A stretch of DNA of 64,000 bases from NCBI GenBank assembly GCA_009760855.2, contig WPIO01000071.1, forward strand, positions 291,501-355,500, read 5' to 3'. Source of the stretch: Cristatella mucedo. Lineage: Eukaryota > Bryozoa > Phylactolaemata > Cristatellidae. Positions 13,101 through 23,104 of the stretch are shown in pieces; the first letter of the stretch is position 1; every line of letters begins with the position of its first letter. The position numbers and the translations under genes are program-made. The notes below the pieces were generated by a model. The model saw only the letters and a program-made list of their open reading frames with translations, was not told the origin of the DNA and did not search any database.

Positions 13101-15977
13101 TTCTAGAGGTTTGAGGCCGATTGAGATCCGAACGAGGAAAAAACGCACTTTTGCGCTGGAGCAACGCAAACAACCAGAGCATGTGCTTAAGATTTTTTAT
13201 GAAGACCGCGGAGGTAAAACCTCTACCAAAACCACTTTTACAAAGATTAGGAGTTAAAAAAAATGCAGGCGTTTGCATGTGCTTGAATGCTCATTTGGTA
13301 TTTCTTTCTATTTACCAAGTGCCTAGAAATAAATTGAATTATCGGGGGGGCAATACAAATTTATTGTTATAATTATTATTATATTCTCCTATTTGTATCT
13401 ACGGTTTTTGTATCTAGGATGTTTGTACCTTGGATGCTTGCATCTAAGTTGTTTGTATTTTTGAAAGCGGACTTGCATATTGATTACTATTGACCGTTGG
13501 ACGCATATGAAGGCCTACTTTCGTAGTAAATGCAGAGGACTGGCTAGTAGCGCGGCTTTTAACTAGGCGCTCAGCCAGTAGGGCGCTAGGATTACGCGAT
13601 GGCTGACCAGATCGGCAGATGTTATTTTTAATTTGACAGCATCTGAATGCTTAGAAGGTTCCTAGTGGGCACTTTTTTGTTGTTGAAGGGAGCTTCTTTA
13701 CAACGGAGCTGGGCATCGTCGTCATTGTGTCAACAGTGTTTCTTTTAAGCGTCGGGATCGCCGGATTGAAGCTGCTCCGTCACAGAAGGTGAGAGTCGAT
13801 TCCAGAACTTTCGCGTAGCTCACCAGCGTCTCCGCCAGGCGCCGGCCGCGTGTCGCATGCGTCCATTTAGTCGCATCCAACTAGTGGCTCTGCGCCTGCG
13901 TCTCCTCCTAATCTCCTATCTCCTCCTGCGTCTCCTGCGTCTCCTCCTAGGTGGCGTCTCCTCAGCGGCGGCACCTCAGTGACGCGATTCCCGATTCTCC
14001 ATAGAGCTGCTTAGCCCGCGTAGTGATAGTAGTAATAGTAAAGCCTTCGTAAAGCACCCTCAGAGAACTCGATCTCTTTCTAGGCACTATAACTATGCTG
14101 TAAGGGAAGCATGTATGTGGTGGTAGCATGTTCGTTGTCAGCAAGCGTAACGTGGTTAGAGGCCACTTGCATAGGGTCAGCGTGCAAATATGTCTCCTCC
14201 GCCGTAGCATATAACGTAAGACTCTTTAGTTAAACGATGAAAGCAAACGCAAATGGAGACGGAAACCTCATAATATTCTGCCTGATACGATATCAGACTT
14301 GTAGAAATGACGGGAACCACTACAAATATCTCCTCTTTGATTTGGCTTACGGTGGAATCTGTTAAAGGTGTCATCAATTGGCACCGGATAGCAAGACTCT
14401 ACAACTGAAGCAAGAAATAACCCTTACAATTTAAGAAAATTGTTCCAGAATTATCGAATGCTCAAAGCAGTACGATTCCAGTTGGTAAGGCTAAAGGGCT
14501 AATATATTTAGCAGCAATAAAAAATATTTTCATAAATATGACGTGCAAAATTTACACAAGAAAGTATACTAGCCAAGTAAATTTAAAAAAATCCTTACAG
14601 CGCGACGTGAAATCTTCCAAAAAATTTTGGCAGCGGATCCAATCAATCAATTTATTTATTTATACCTAAGCGCTACTGCGGGATAATACTACGGCTGCTC
14701 GTACAACCGTCTCTGTGAGGTTTAACTATCCAATCAATTTATAATTCTATTGAGCAACTCGTATCGAAAAGAAGGACGGCTATTCACCGTATTATCCATT
14801 ATGTTATATTATAAATTACGCACCGCCGAGGGAAGAGTCGCACTAAAGTGAGGTCAAACTCACGCACTGAGCGTAGCGGTAAAATTGTTAAGATACCTCG
14901 CCGGTATCATCCTGTAAAGAATTCTCGCATTCAAATCGCTCGACTCGAAGGTCACGGTCACTTTTACAATCGATTGACTCAAAGGTGGCTACGTTCTTAG
15001 ATGTCGCAAACTATCGCGGGGGCTTCGAGCAGGCCTCTTTCAAAGGTTCGTGCTTGGCTGCGCGGCCATATTTTCTTGCTAAATAAATGTTACCGGTTGG
15101 GCTTGAGGGCACATTTCAAGCATTCCAGGCTTCGCCCGATTAGGCGAACTGCGTCGCATTCGGCGGTCACGGTCACTTTTACAACGGTCACGTGCACAAG
15201 CTCAAGTGCTTGCCGCAACCATTAAGTGGAGGCTGACATTACTCGAACCGATAATTTCAAGCACACCGCGATAGCCTATTTCAAGATGGTACTGCCGATG
15301 CAATCAGCGACAACGCGTTTCCCAGACTAGACACTCACAGACGGGTTGTCGTGCGTTGGACAGCCAAAAGTTATTGCCCGCATTAGGTCTTTACACTTTC
15401 GCCACATTTCGCTGCAAACGATTCGCACCTCGCCCTGTCACCTCGTCCCGTCACCTCGCCCTTTCACCTTACCCTTTCACCTCGCCCTTTCAGAAGTCAG
15501 AAAGAAGCAGCCAGGCTTGTGGCAGCGGATGCGCACCTGAAAAACGACGCGCCGATCAAGTTGACCAATCTGGAATCGGCAAGCGACACTTCCGGCGGTC
15601 AGCGAAAGATGCCGGCCGAGAGGCCGGCGCTCGCCAATCATTACGAAAGCGTCGGCGCCGTGCGGCGAGCGTCCGCTGCGCCGCCTCACCCGACGGTGTC
15701 TGCTCGCGACGGAAGCTTTGCGGACTTGAGCACCTACCGCATGCTTCCGCCGCTGCTGCCCACGTCGCCGCTGTCGCCGCTGCCGCTAGACGGCCGCCAG
15801 CTCTCCGCCGAGAGCTGGCGGCGAGCGTCCAACTTCGACGGGTATCAAGTCAATCCCATGGCCTTCACCTTTCGCGACGATTCCAGCAGCCATTACGCTC
15901 TGCCGGTCGACGCTAGCGACATGCTGCGGCCTCTGGCAGAAAGGGGGAGCGAAAGCGGCGACCCGCGGCGCTTTTAA
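5372..15977 (+). CDS. Receptor gene 1: signal peptide, Cys-rich ectodomain, TM helix, short tail
   Basis: Five exons (5372-5450, 7938-8579, 11012-11080, 13689-13788, 15494-15977) join in frame to give 457 residues. Intron phases are 1, 1, 1, 2, and every border is gt..ag. Residues 1-26 are a signal peptide. Cysteines lie at 43, 49, 70, 91, 117 and 133. About 135-262 is Ser/Thr/Pro-rich and mucin-like. About 271-290 is one hydrophobic helix followed by Lys and Arg, and 297-457 is a cytoplasmic tail. It is therefore a predicted type I plasma-membrane protein. I do not recognise the ectodomain. The exon plan is shared with a second cassette at 21503-25502, and the ectodomain exon phase is shared with minus-strand exons at 47985 and 57411. 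The start could also be an in-frame ATG at 5198, but 5372 gives the better signal peptide. The tail probably carries a frameshift near its end (see 15978-16326). No transcript evidence is available. Confidence 0.68.
5461..5610 (+). repeat. (GGC)n triplet repeat in intron 1
   Basis: About 45-50 GGC/GCG units begin 10 bases after the exon 1 donor, with interruptions (gca, gtg, ggt) in the 3' half. In the frame of exon 1 it reads as poly-Ala; other frames give poly-Gly or poly-Pro. Confidence 0.95.
5795..6140. repeat. (CT)n-rich tract
   Basis: About 340 bases are dominated by CT with tct, ccc and ttt interruptions. The + strand is polypyrimidine, the opposite asymmetry to the GA tract at 3041. 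It lies inside intron 1. Confidence 0.95.
6279..6962 (-). mobile_element. L2-A 3' fragment
   Basis: On the minus strand it carries the end of the reverse-transcriptase ORF (reading [29 protein letters not shown]) with a stop or two, then the 3' UTR and the ATT tail (aataataat at 6281 on +). It is 5'-truncated near 6962. Confidence 0.9.
6963..7937. other. Rest of intron 1, with a decayed L2-A tail
   Basis: A worn + strand L2-A 3' end lies at about 7395-7545 (gtgcctagatagagattacg). The remainder has no recognisable feature. The last bases form the polypyrimidine tract and cag acceptor of exon 2. Confidence 0.4.
7938..8579 (+). CDS. Exon 2 of receptor gene 1, ectodomain and Ser/Thr stalk
   Basis: The acceptor is ctttttttttgcag|CT and the donor is ACAG|gtgagg, so the 642-base exon is symmetric phase 1-1. 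The first ~107 residues contain six Cys with spacing C-x5-C-x20-C-x20-C-x25-C-x15-C. The stretch [15 protein letters not shown] resembles CAIRVNPVLVVTKVYV in the minus-strand exon at 57411. The second half is rich in Ser, Thr and Pro with an NVT sequon, typical of an O-glycosylated stalk. The domain family is not recognised. Confidence 0.72.
8580..9425. other. Intron 2, first part
   Basis: This is non-coding apart from an 86-codon frame at 9038-9298 (+) that lacks splice or family support. Nothing else is seen. Confidence 0.3.
9426..9635. repeat. (CA)n/(TA)n/(TACA)n compound microsatellite
   Basis: CA, TA, TACATA, CA and TA blocks follow one another. Every long open frame over it is a Tyr-Ile or Cys-Val artefact. 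Confidence 0.97.
9838..9985. repeat. Pentanucleotide repeat CTATG/CCATG/CTATA
   Basis: It starts as tatactatac, becomes ctatg/ccatg units and ends as ccatac/ctata. The unit sequence changes gradually along the array. Confidence 0.9.
10020..10146. repeat. (TA)n and TACATA repeat
   Basis: An AT dinucleotide array with catata interruptions, within intron 2. Confidence 0.95.
10437..10500 (-). mobile_element. L2-B 3' UTR scrap
   Basis: The phrase ctccgtctgtaactccacaa plus gggtgttacgcagga matches the end of L2-B at 37312-37370. Only about 60 bases remain. Confidence 0.6.
10501..11011. other. Intron 2, last part
   Basis: No gene or repeat is recognised here. It ends with a good polypyrimidine tract (ttttccctttgcatttcag). 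Confidence 0.35.
11012..11080 (+). CDS. Exon 3 of receptor gene 1, short juxtamembrane stalk
   Basis: The acceptor is ccctttgcatttcag|AG and the donor is TTGGT|gtaagt, both close to consensus. The 69-base exon is phase 1-1 and encodes [20 protein letters not shown] then DW, with an NWT sequon. Its single final T joins GG of exon 4 to make Trp. No other frame keeps the joined protein open. Confidence 0.6.
11081..13688. other. Intron 3
   Basis: This is mostly unassigned. A region at 12463-12733 is open on both strands. On the minus strand it reads 86 codons with an unusually protein-like composition (see findings). Another frame at 13121-13372 (+) is not recognised. Confidence 0.3.
13689..13788 (+). 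CDS. Exon 4 of receptor gene 1, transmembrane helix
   Basis: The acceptor is ttttgttgttgaag|GG (phase 1) and the donor is AGAAG|gtgaga (phase 2). It encodes SFFTTE, then [20 protein letters not shown] and KLLRHR, which is one membrane helix followed by a positive cluster. The order gives the ectodomain outside. The exon is too short to show as a long open frame. Confidence 0.75.
14022..14215 (-). mobile_element. L2-A 3' UTR fragment
   Basis: It holds the caccctcagagaactcgatc hairpin phrase, the tgcaaat and catagggtcagc segments and a TA-type tail, all in minus orientation. It is decayed and lies within intron 4. Confidence 0.7.
14216..15493. other. Rest of intron 4
   Basis: Nothing identifiable until about 15424. 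From there a tandem array of about five cacctcgccctttc-like units runs into the cag of exon 5 and serves as its polypyrimidine tract. A short frame at 15001-15225 is not supported. Confidence 0.35.
15494..15977 (+). CDS. Exon 5 of receptor gene 1, cytoplasmic tail
   Basis: The acceptor ctcgccctttcag|A is phase 2 and matches exon 4. It encodes 160 residues and a TAA stop. The tail is polar and Ser/Pro-rich. It has Tyr347 in NHYESVG and two RRAS motifs (354-357, 406-409) that fit basophilic kinase sites. The tail at 24764-25502 has NDYETIA and GRRAS in a similar order. GC content is far higher than in the ectodomain exons. A G-run near 15941 probably hides a one-base indel, since conserved tail sequence continues past the stop in another frame. 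Confidence 0.72.
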
Positions 15978-16326
15978 CTGGACCGCGGCCGGCGGCTATC
16001 GGCTGGATACGCTTTCCCGCCGCCGCCGCCGCCGCATGCGTCGCTCGAGGGCCGAGCTGCGATGGCGAGCGTTGACTGAGAAGATGGCGGCAGCGGTGCG
16101 GCGGCGGACGCGCCGACGGCGCGACGCGGCCGCCGCGGCCACCGCCGCTTGCCCACGGCTCCGACGTCGCGTTGAGCCGTCGCGGAGGTCTAGCCAGTGG
16201 ATGCCAAGGACATCGTGGAGCGGCGCGTCGACCGGGTTCATTGACGGCGGTGGAGGCGGCGGCGCAAATTTTCCGGTCGCTCTCAACCGACGGTTTAGCG
16301 AAATGTCCGTGAATACTGCCATGTAA
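15978..16326 (+). pseudogene. Out-of-frame continuation of receptor 1 tail
   Basis: The +1 frame is open from before the gene 1 stop to a TAA at 16324-16326. Near 16198 it encodes WMPRTSWSGAST, matching LPRMSWSGATV in the second tail at about 25417-25445. Several shared residues use different codons (CCA AGG against CCT CGC), which points to protein-level conservation. Most likely this is the true C-terminus, cut off by an indel in the GGGGG run near 15942. A small unrecognised intron is the alternative. Confidence 0.5.
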
Positions 16327-18290
16327 ATACTGCCACGGCGGCTGGGCGGCCGCCATGCCGCCGGAATTGACCGAACGCGCTTGGAGTTGTCACCCTCGAC
16401 GTTCCCAGAGCTCGCCATCGGTCGACGACTTGGCGCGAAGTCGCCTCGCTCGCTCGCGCGCGCTTCTCGCGAGCTTCTCGCGGCATCGCGCGCGCGAGCG
16501 AAGCACTGCCGATGAGACGAGGCGCAGCTACAAATTTGCTCGTCAACCACAAATGCGCACGCGTCGAAATCCGTGCACGTGCGCTCGCGCTCTCGCTCCC
16601 CGACGATCCGCCGCGTGAGTAGAGGATCACGTGGCAACGTGGCAACCACCCACGAGCCGCCGCTTCGCTCTCTGCGGAGAGTGGCCAATAGGAAAACGGC
16701 GCCGGCGACGCCGCCAGAGTTTCGCGACTCGACGAATCGCGCACGGAAGGAAGTGCGCGCGTCGTCTGAAGCTGCCAGTGACAGGAGCTCGCTCGTCGTC
16801 GACGCCATTGGCAGCCGCTCTAATGGAACCTTCTAGTGAAATCGAAAGATTCCACTGAAAATCTTCTAAAGGACGTCGCTCAGCCACGCTCGTGGGCGAA
16901 AACGGGTGACTCGGACTGGCAGCGGAATTCGCGCAGGCCACTGCCGCGGTCGCACGCCAGCAGCGAGTGAGCGAGTGAGCGAAGCCCCGCGACCGGCGCT
17001 CGGCGCCGTGCAGCATCGGCTGCAATGCCACGCGTAGCAATTTTAACGCGTCGGAGAGTTTTTCCAAATGAAGCGTCTCCTGAGTATTGAAATACACAGA
17101 TTCCGATGGCAGTGTCGCTCGATGAAGGTCGTGTCGGTGAAGTTGCGAAGGTCGAGACTTGGCGAGTCGAGCACTTTCAATCACTCGGGCGGCCAGCTGA
17201 CTGCTGCTGCTGCCACGTGACCCGCACCGAACTGAGGCCAGCGTGCGGCGACGCCGTGGCCGCGACTGTCGCGTCGCACGAACGCAATCTAGCGAACAGC
17301 GCGACGCCGCATCTGGCAGGTCGATCTTTGCAGACGTCGCAGCGCTCACGAAGCGTGCACGCAGGGCACTGCTTCCCGCCTTAGCGCGCCGCCATCGCTC
17401 TCATCGCCGGCTAGCTCTCATCGGCGAGAGATGAGAGCTCTCATCGACGATGAGAGCTCTCATCCCCGACTGATCGGCTGGCGGCCGATCCTGAAGCAGA
17501 GACGTCGCTGAGGGCGTCGTCACGAGTGGGCGACGAACGAGATAAGGCCTCCGCCGCCGCGACTTCCTAGATGGTAGCGCCCTGGTAACCAGGCATGCAT
17601 GCAGCCTTATCGTACGAGACATATTACGAGAGGCGGTGCCGCGCGAGTCCGTCACAGCGAATCCGTCAGCCGCGGCGGCGGCGGCAAATCGTGGGTGGTC
17701 GCTGAGCGTGCCCACACGAGTGTGCCGTCGAACCCCTGTGGCAGTGATTGGCCGTCGTTGGAGACGATTTCCCGCCGATCGCCTCTCGAAACTTTGGCAC
17801 CCGAGACGGCGCTGGACAGGTGCTGACAGGATCGACCGACCGTACGTCCGTCGGGTGTCGGCCGCCGCACGGCGAGGTAAGAGCCTGTCCCGTCCCGCCG
17901 CCGCCACCACCGAGCGCCTATCTTTCGTCTAGGGCGCCCGCATAGGGGCAAAGCGATAGACCGCGTGACTTCGCGATTGGGCGTGACCACGCGCGCATGA
18001 CCATGCCGGTCGAGCGCCCGAACAGCGCGTGCAGACGAGCGAGGCGTAATTTCGCAAGAGGATAATGGCGGCGGCTCGGTAAACGATTACCGCCTGTATA
18101 ATGATTATCGAGAAGTCAAGCTGACGTGCCGAGCAATGATCTGCTGATTGCGTCTTATGGCTCACACCGGTCATATTTGATTGACACATTAGGACATGTA
18201 TGCAGTCATCCAGGAGAGCCGACCCTTATTAATCAACCCGTAGCGAGTACTTTTGTAAAGCAAAAGTTTAAATTAGACTTGTCTTGATCG
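16327..18290. other. GC-rich, unassigned
   Basis: High GC and CpG to about 17930, with many overlapping open frames on both strands that I treat as compositional. Tandem atgagagctctcat palindromes occur at 17397-17466. No splice-supported exon or recognisable domain is seen. It could hold a promoter or 3' UTR. Confidence 0.3.
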
Positions 18291-18296
18291 GCTTGA

Positions 18297-18532
18297 AGAT
18301 TATGAGGATATGCTTGCTGACACTGCGTATGCTGCCGCCAACCACATTTGCATGCTGACCCTGTGCATGTCACCCCTAACCATGTTATTCATGTTTATCA
18401 AGCATGATATTAGTCATTATTCAATCGCGCTTCTCTTTGCAGCAAATGAAAAGCACCTAGAAAGAGATTTAGTTCTCCAAGGGCTCTTTATTAAGTGCAT
18501 TATTATTATTATTACTATTATTAAAAACAGTA
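18297..18532 (+). mobile_element. L2-A 3' UTR fragment
   Basis: It holds the 3' UTR phrases ccacatttgcatgctgaccc and cacctagaaagagatttagt, then an ATT tail in plus orientation. Confidence 0.85.
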
Positions 18533-19499
18533 AAATGCAAAGGTCGCTACCAGGCTTTACCCGACGCAAAGGTTTGCTTGAAACTGCAAAACTAATTAAA
18601 TTCGGAAGATAGTGTCTTACTATACATTATATAGAGGTTTTCAGATTAAACATGCTTCTTTTAGCCGCTGTTTATATCTGAAGCTCTTGTCTCCGCTGCT
18701 TGATTTGCTTTTCTGCTCGATCGAAGGAGCAAAATGTTGACAAACGATAGCAGGATTTTCTTTTTAAATTACTTACATCGACAGACACAAACATTTATTT
18801 GACGTTAAAAGAACAAATTCGAGTTAAAATTAGCCCCTTAAAAATAGAAATAGAGATTTGTACCAATCCAACAGTATGACGTGCTAAAATTGTAGATAAG
18901 TAACTTAGAAGACAATATCAAGGATGAAAAATTCCAAAACTGACAGTTTATTTTACTTTAAACAAAAGCTCTCTATGCTGCCATCATGTAGCAGGTACCA
19001 ATGTTGGCTCTCTACTGTACATGCACTTTAAAATTTGACATCCGACACGATTCGATAAATAATGTACTCAATGGATAATAAAGACAAAATTAACTTTTAA
19101 AACTAGGCGTAATAACCAATTCAAATGGAAAAGTCTTTCCTATAATCTGATTTAACGGATTAAATCTGATTTAACGGATTATCTGATTCGTGAAATCGTG
19201 AAATAGGTTAGAGTGAAGAGCTCCATGTTAGTTCGCTTATGTCTATATATTAAAGATTATTAGAAAAGGACACCATTTCTTACAAAATAGGGCTGGAATC
19301 TCCCATTGCATATTTGAATTCCCCGAGATCCTTCCTTATTCGAGATGCATTGTACCACCTATTAATGGCAGTTTGTGACGCCATCTTTTGAATTGTTCTT
19401 TGGTTCCGTGTTTTCTCTTGCCACATATTTTAGTCAACCTTGGTAGAGAAATTGTCCCTCGACTTGTAACATCCTCATGCAGCAGGCATAGTGTAAGTA
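18533..19499. other. Unassigned AT-rich DNA
   Basis: No coding or repeat feature is identified apart from a short direct repeat (aatctgatttaacggatt) near 19145-19180. Confidence 0.3.
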
Positions 19500-19504
19500 A
19501 CTAC

Positions 19505-20008
19505 ACGCACACGAATGACGAATCACAAAGACCCACCAAATGCGATAAGAAAAATATGCTTTTTAACCTTCTTTTTAAATATCGTCATTTCAGGGGACGC
19601 TGTGACATGCGTCGGTAGTGAGCTCCGTGCTTTGGGAGCATATGAGCTAAAGACAACGTCTCAAATTGTTTTGAGGCTCCCTACGAAGTACGGCTATACG
19701 ATTAGAATCTGGACAGCGGGTTGTGAGATTCTTTGCCTGATTGGCGAGTAGTTCTTATAGGTAGGCTGGAGCCAGAGAACGAAGGGACCTAAAAGTCGGT
19801 GACATAACCTTGAAGTCTATGAGCCACTCGATTGGGAGCCTGTGCAGGTCGGCGGGAATTGGCGTGTTCTAGCAACTGTGACGCTCACGACGGATGAGCC
19901 TAGCTGCACAGTTTTGCACCAACTGTAAGCGCCCGATTGGGCATCCCAGTAGACGAGCAAGCAGTGAGTCACAGGAGTCAAGACGGGACATCGCAAATGT
20001 ACGGACTA
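19505..20008 (-). mobile_element. L2-A ORF 3' part, decayed
   Basis: On the minus strand it corresponds to the C-terminal ~150 codons of the L2-A polyprotein (the ctgcacaggctcccaatcga, ttaggtcccttcg region), with frameshifts. The 3' UTR is missing, so this is an internal fragment. Confidence 0.75.
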
Positions 20009-20059
20009 ATTTAGGTTCGGATCCCTGATTCATATATGTTTGTTATTTTTTGATCCCCG

Positions 20060-21065
20060 TTTCATATCATGTGATACCTGAGCCCCGCAGCCTTCTGTCC
20101 TGGCAACAGGGCTGGCCCGATCTCGCTGCGGTCAGACCAGCGTAAGTGCCTCAAGCGGCCTCTCCTGTCACCTCTTGCTGATCGGCCCTGACGTGCTGGC
20201 TGTGTCCACCGACCCTGACGGCGTCGAGCTCTGGGTCGTGCCACGAGTGATCATCAATGAAGCTGCCAGAGTTCATCTGGCTCATGGAAGGGCGTGCTTG
20301 GGCGGCCCGGCCTGCACAGGACAAGGTCAGCCGCTGCCTGGCCACGGACAGATTCGCCACCCACAAGTCACTTCTTGACAACGGGTCTTGGCCCGTCGTT
20401 CCGGGCTTGGTGGTTCGTGCACCGAGCTCGCCTGGACGTGCTGCCAGTGACTGCTGCCAGGATTTGGGCAAACCCTGGGACGGTTACCAGCTGCCGCCTA
20501 TGCCGCGCGAGGCAGAGACCGTTTGCAGCGTGCTGAGCCACTGCCGGCCGACGCTGAATGCAATCACGGCCCGACACAACCTGGTCCTGGGCCGCCTAAT
20601 CGGAGCTCTTCCGGCCATCGAGCTCAACTGCATGTCGTCAGGCCACGCCCTCCCGCTTGCCGGTGTTCTGGCTCTATGGCCTGACCTGGTAATTGACTAC
20701 GGCGCTGATTTAGTAATTGCGGAAGTGACGGTGCCATTCGACAGCAGCGAGGATGCTCTGATTGTGGCGGCCCGGAGCAATAACGATAACCATGCGGCCA
20801 TTTCGCGGTTTTTCCTGACCGCGAAATGGCCGCAGGTCGGCAGTGGTCGTGGCCTTTCGTGGTCGGAAGTGGCTAGGCAGCCGGTGGCCGAATAATGACG
20901 CCTGCTTGGCCGACCTCGGCATCCCAAGCGCGGAAAGTACGGGTTAAAGGCGGCACTGCGTCTCCGTCGCCATTAGCGGCTCGGAAGCCATGTGGTCCTA
21001 GTTCCTGAACCGGGAGGCCCGGGTAGCACCCGCGACCCTGGCAGGGCAGAGCACCGCTGGCTAAT
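20060..21065 (+). pseudogene. C-terminal fragment of a non-LTR retrotransposon with restriction-like endonuclease
   Basis: The 212-codon frame at 20257-20895 has SHCRPTLNAITARHN, then PDLVIDYGADLVIAEVTVPF. This fits the zinc-finger, R/K-H-N and PD...D/E signature of the restriction-like endonuclease of R2/R4-type elements. A CRLC pair just upstream lies in another frame, which suggests a frameshift in the zinc finger. No reverse transcriptase is present, so it is a dead 5'-truncated piece. It ends near ctggctaatatatgc. Confidence 0.6.
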
Positions 21066-21107
21066 ATATGCATGTACGCATGTTAAATATTTTAGTAAAT
21101 CTTTCAT

Positions 21108-21108
21108 A

Positions 21109-21140
<32 letters not shown>

Positions 21141-21145
21141 CTATC

Positions 21146-21189
<44 letters not shown>

Positions 21190-21191
21190 TT

Positions 21192-21227
<36 letters not shown>

Positions 21228-21230
21228 CAT

Positions 21231-21272
<42 letters not shown>
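21108..21272. repeat. (ATCT)n, (TA)n, (TC)n compound microsatellite
   Basis: Successive atct, ta, tc and ta blocks with a tacatacata break. Confidence 0.97.
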
Positions 21273-21282
21273 GTCCACACTC

Positions 21283-21420
21283 ACTGCCTGTGGACTCGCT
21301 TTGACAAGTCGTAGTAGAATCGCCCGCCTATATCATGTCACTCACAAAAGTACTGGTCGCCATCTTGCCGCGTGACGAAGGGAAGGATTTACTTTCTCGC
21401 TTTAATTAGTTGAGATCTAT
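21283..21420. repeat. Second copy of dispersed repeat X
   Basis: It matches the outer parts of 4091-4800 (tgtggactcgct, cgccatcttgccgcgtga, tctcgctttaattagt) but without the SINE-2 insertion. Confidence 0.5.
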
Positions 21421-21502
21421 GTGTAGATTTCTAGATGCAAGAGTCCGTAAGTTTATATTTTTTGATTAATGGTCTGGAAATTTTAGATGTTTCTCGAAAC
21501 AG

Positions 21503-21584
21503 GACCTGGGATTGCCGTCATTCTCGTTGGATCTCTTCTCGTCATCCTTGCGATTGGGGGCATGATAGTCACGTGCTACAGGAG
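21503..21584 (+). CDS. Transmembrane exon of second receptor cassette
   Basis: It reads PGIAVILVGSLLVILAIGGM then IVTCYR, a clear membrane helix with a basic end. The donor is AGGAG|gtacgt, phase 2, as in exon 4 of gene 1. With cag at 21502 as acceptor the exon is phase 1-2, matching gene 1. An alternative tag at 21486 would be phase 0. No ectodomain exon of its own was found upstream. Joining gene 1 exon 3 to it would create TGA at the junction, but joining exon 2 would not. Confidence 0.65.
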
Positions 21585-22930
21585 GTACGTGCAGCATAAT
21601 TGCGAATATTTTTTAGACCAATTTTCCAAAAGCTTCAATTTGTAGGTCACAGTGAATCGGATTCTTTTAAAAGAAACTGATTGGGACACTCATCATTGTC
21701 GTCTCAGAAATAGCAATGCAGGCCTTATCATGATATCGCAAGAAACCGACTGCGGTCTTATTTAAGGTGACGTTATGGGAAGTGTTGCTGAAATCGTCGC
21801 CGACGGCTTAAGGAAAACCTTTGCTAGCAAACAGAAAATAACAATAAAGTCCAAAATTGCTAGTGGCAACAAAAATTTATCACCAATAAGTTCTTTTTTC
21901 TCTGTCATTCTCAATGCATCGAAATTATCTATGTACTCCTAAGATTTGGTTGAGCTTTAGCATAGACATATAGTCAAATAGGACTGAGGGGCATAGCACT
22001 GCCAGCGAACACAGTCCGCTTAGAGAGGCTTAATAGGAACTACTTAACTATCTGATGGTTCTCAGAAAATTCTTCAGTAGCGTAGTAACCACAATTCAAG
22101 TGTCGCTTGGCGAGAATTCTCAATTTTGAAGTCGAAAATTGGCTCTGCCTCCTCATACCTTTTTGGCGTCTCATGAAAATTGCCAGCGGTATAAGTTTGG
22201 TGCTCAATATATAAAATGAAAGATTTCTGAGAAAGAAACAATTTGGTTAAAAGTATAAATTATAAAACTAAAAATTAAGACCTGAAAACTTGCATTCTTT
22301 ATGGATACCTAAACAATTTCTTGATCTGGGCATGAAGTGGTTCGTGCTACGATGCGCATTTCTGAATTTTTTGTTAATGGTTGCAGGTTGCGTTAAACCA
22401 CAGTAATAGTACTTGTTCACATTTCTTTGATTTAGCGGGACCGAGTCGGCCTTTCTCCGTCGAAATACTTAGCTATTTGTCTAAGTCGCAGCCTCGAACG
22501 GCCTCAGCAATTCTTGCTGCGACTGCGACGACTACGTGATCTATTAGACGGCGCCATGATGAAATGAACGTTTCACGTGAACTCAAAATTAATATACATC
22601 TCTGATAAAGTTAAGAGGTCTCTCAGTACGTTAAACACTTATTGTTGAGGTGCAACAAACTGAGATTTTCCCTGGATTAATCACAAACTAATCCATATAA
22701 AATCTTTATAAAGGCCAAGACCGTCGCAAATTTAGTGATGGAGGCTCGTATTTTCTGGAGCATATCCAAAAACGTCAGCTAGAACGTTCAGTCGTCTCTC
22801 GAACTGTTCAGAATTAATGCGCAACATGAAACTCGAAGTGTACGCACGAGCGATTAACAGAGAAGACCGCGAGCTGACGTATGTGCCGCTGACATTTGTG
22901 CCGCTGACGTATGTGCTGCTCGTGAAACTC
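21585..22930. other. Intron of second cassette, first part
   Basis: Ordinary AT-rich DNA with no supported feature. Confidence 0.35.
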
Positions 22931-23104
22931 GGAAAAATGTTCGGCTAGCCGCTTGAGGACCCAGCGAATAGGATTCGCGACTTGCTGAGGCCGCCACTGA
23001 TTGAGCACTGGCAGTCGCTCGTCACCCTAGCGACGCAGGGAAGCTGAGCGTTCGTGCGCTGCCGCCGGCTACCGAGCGTTCGAGCCGCTCCGTGCATGCA
23101 GTCC

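Noticed and set aside
15996-17349. Minus-strand frames of 240-270 codons in the GC-rich block.
   Set aside because: Stops are rare by composition, and the peptides are Arg/Ala/Ser low-complexity. The conserved signal in part of this block lies on the plus strand instead.
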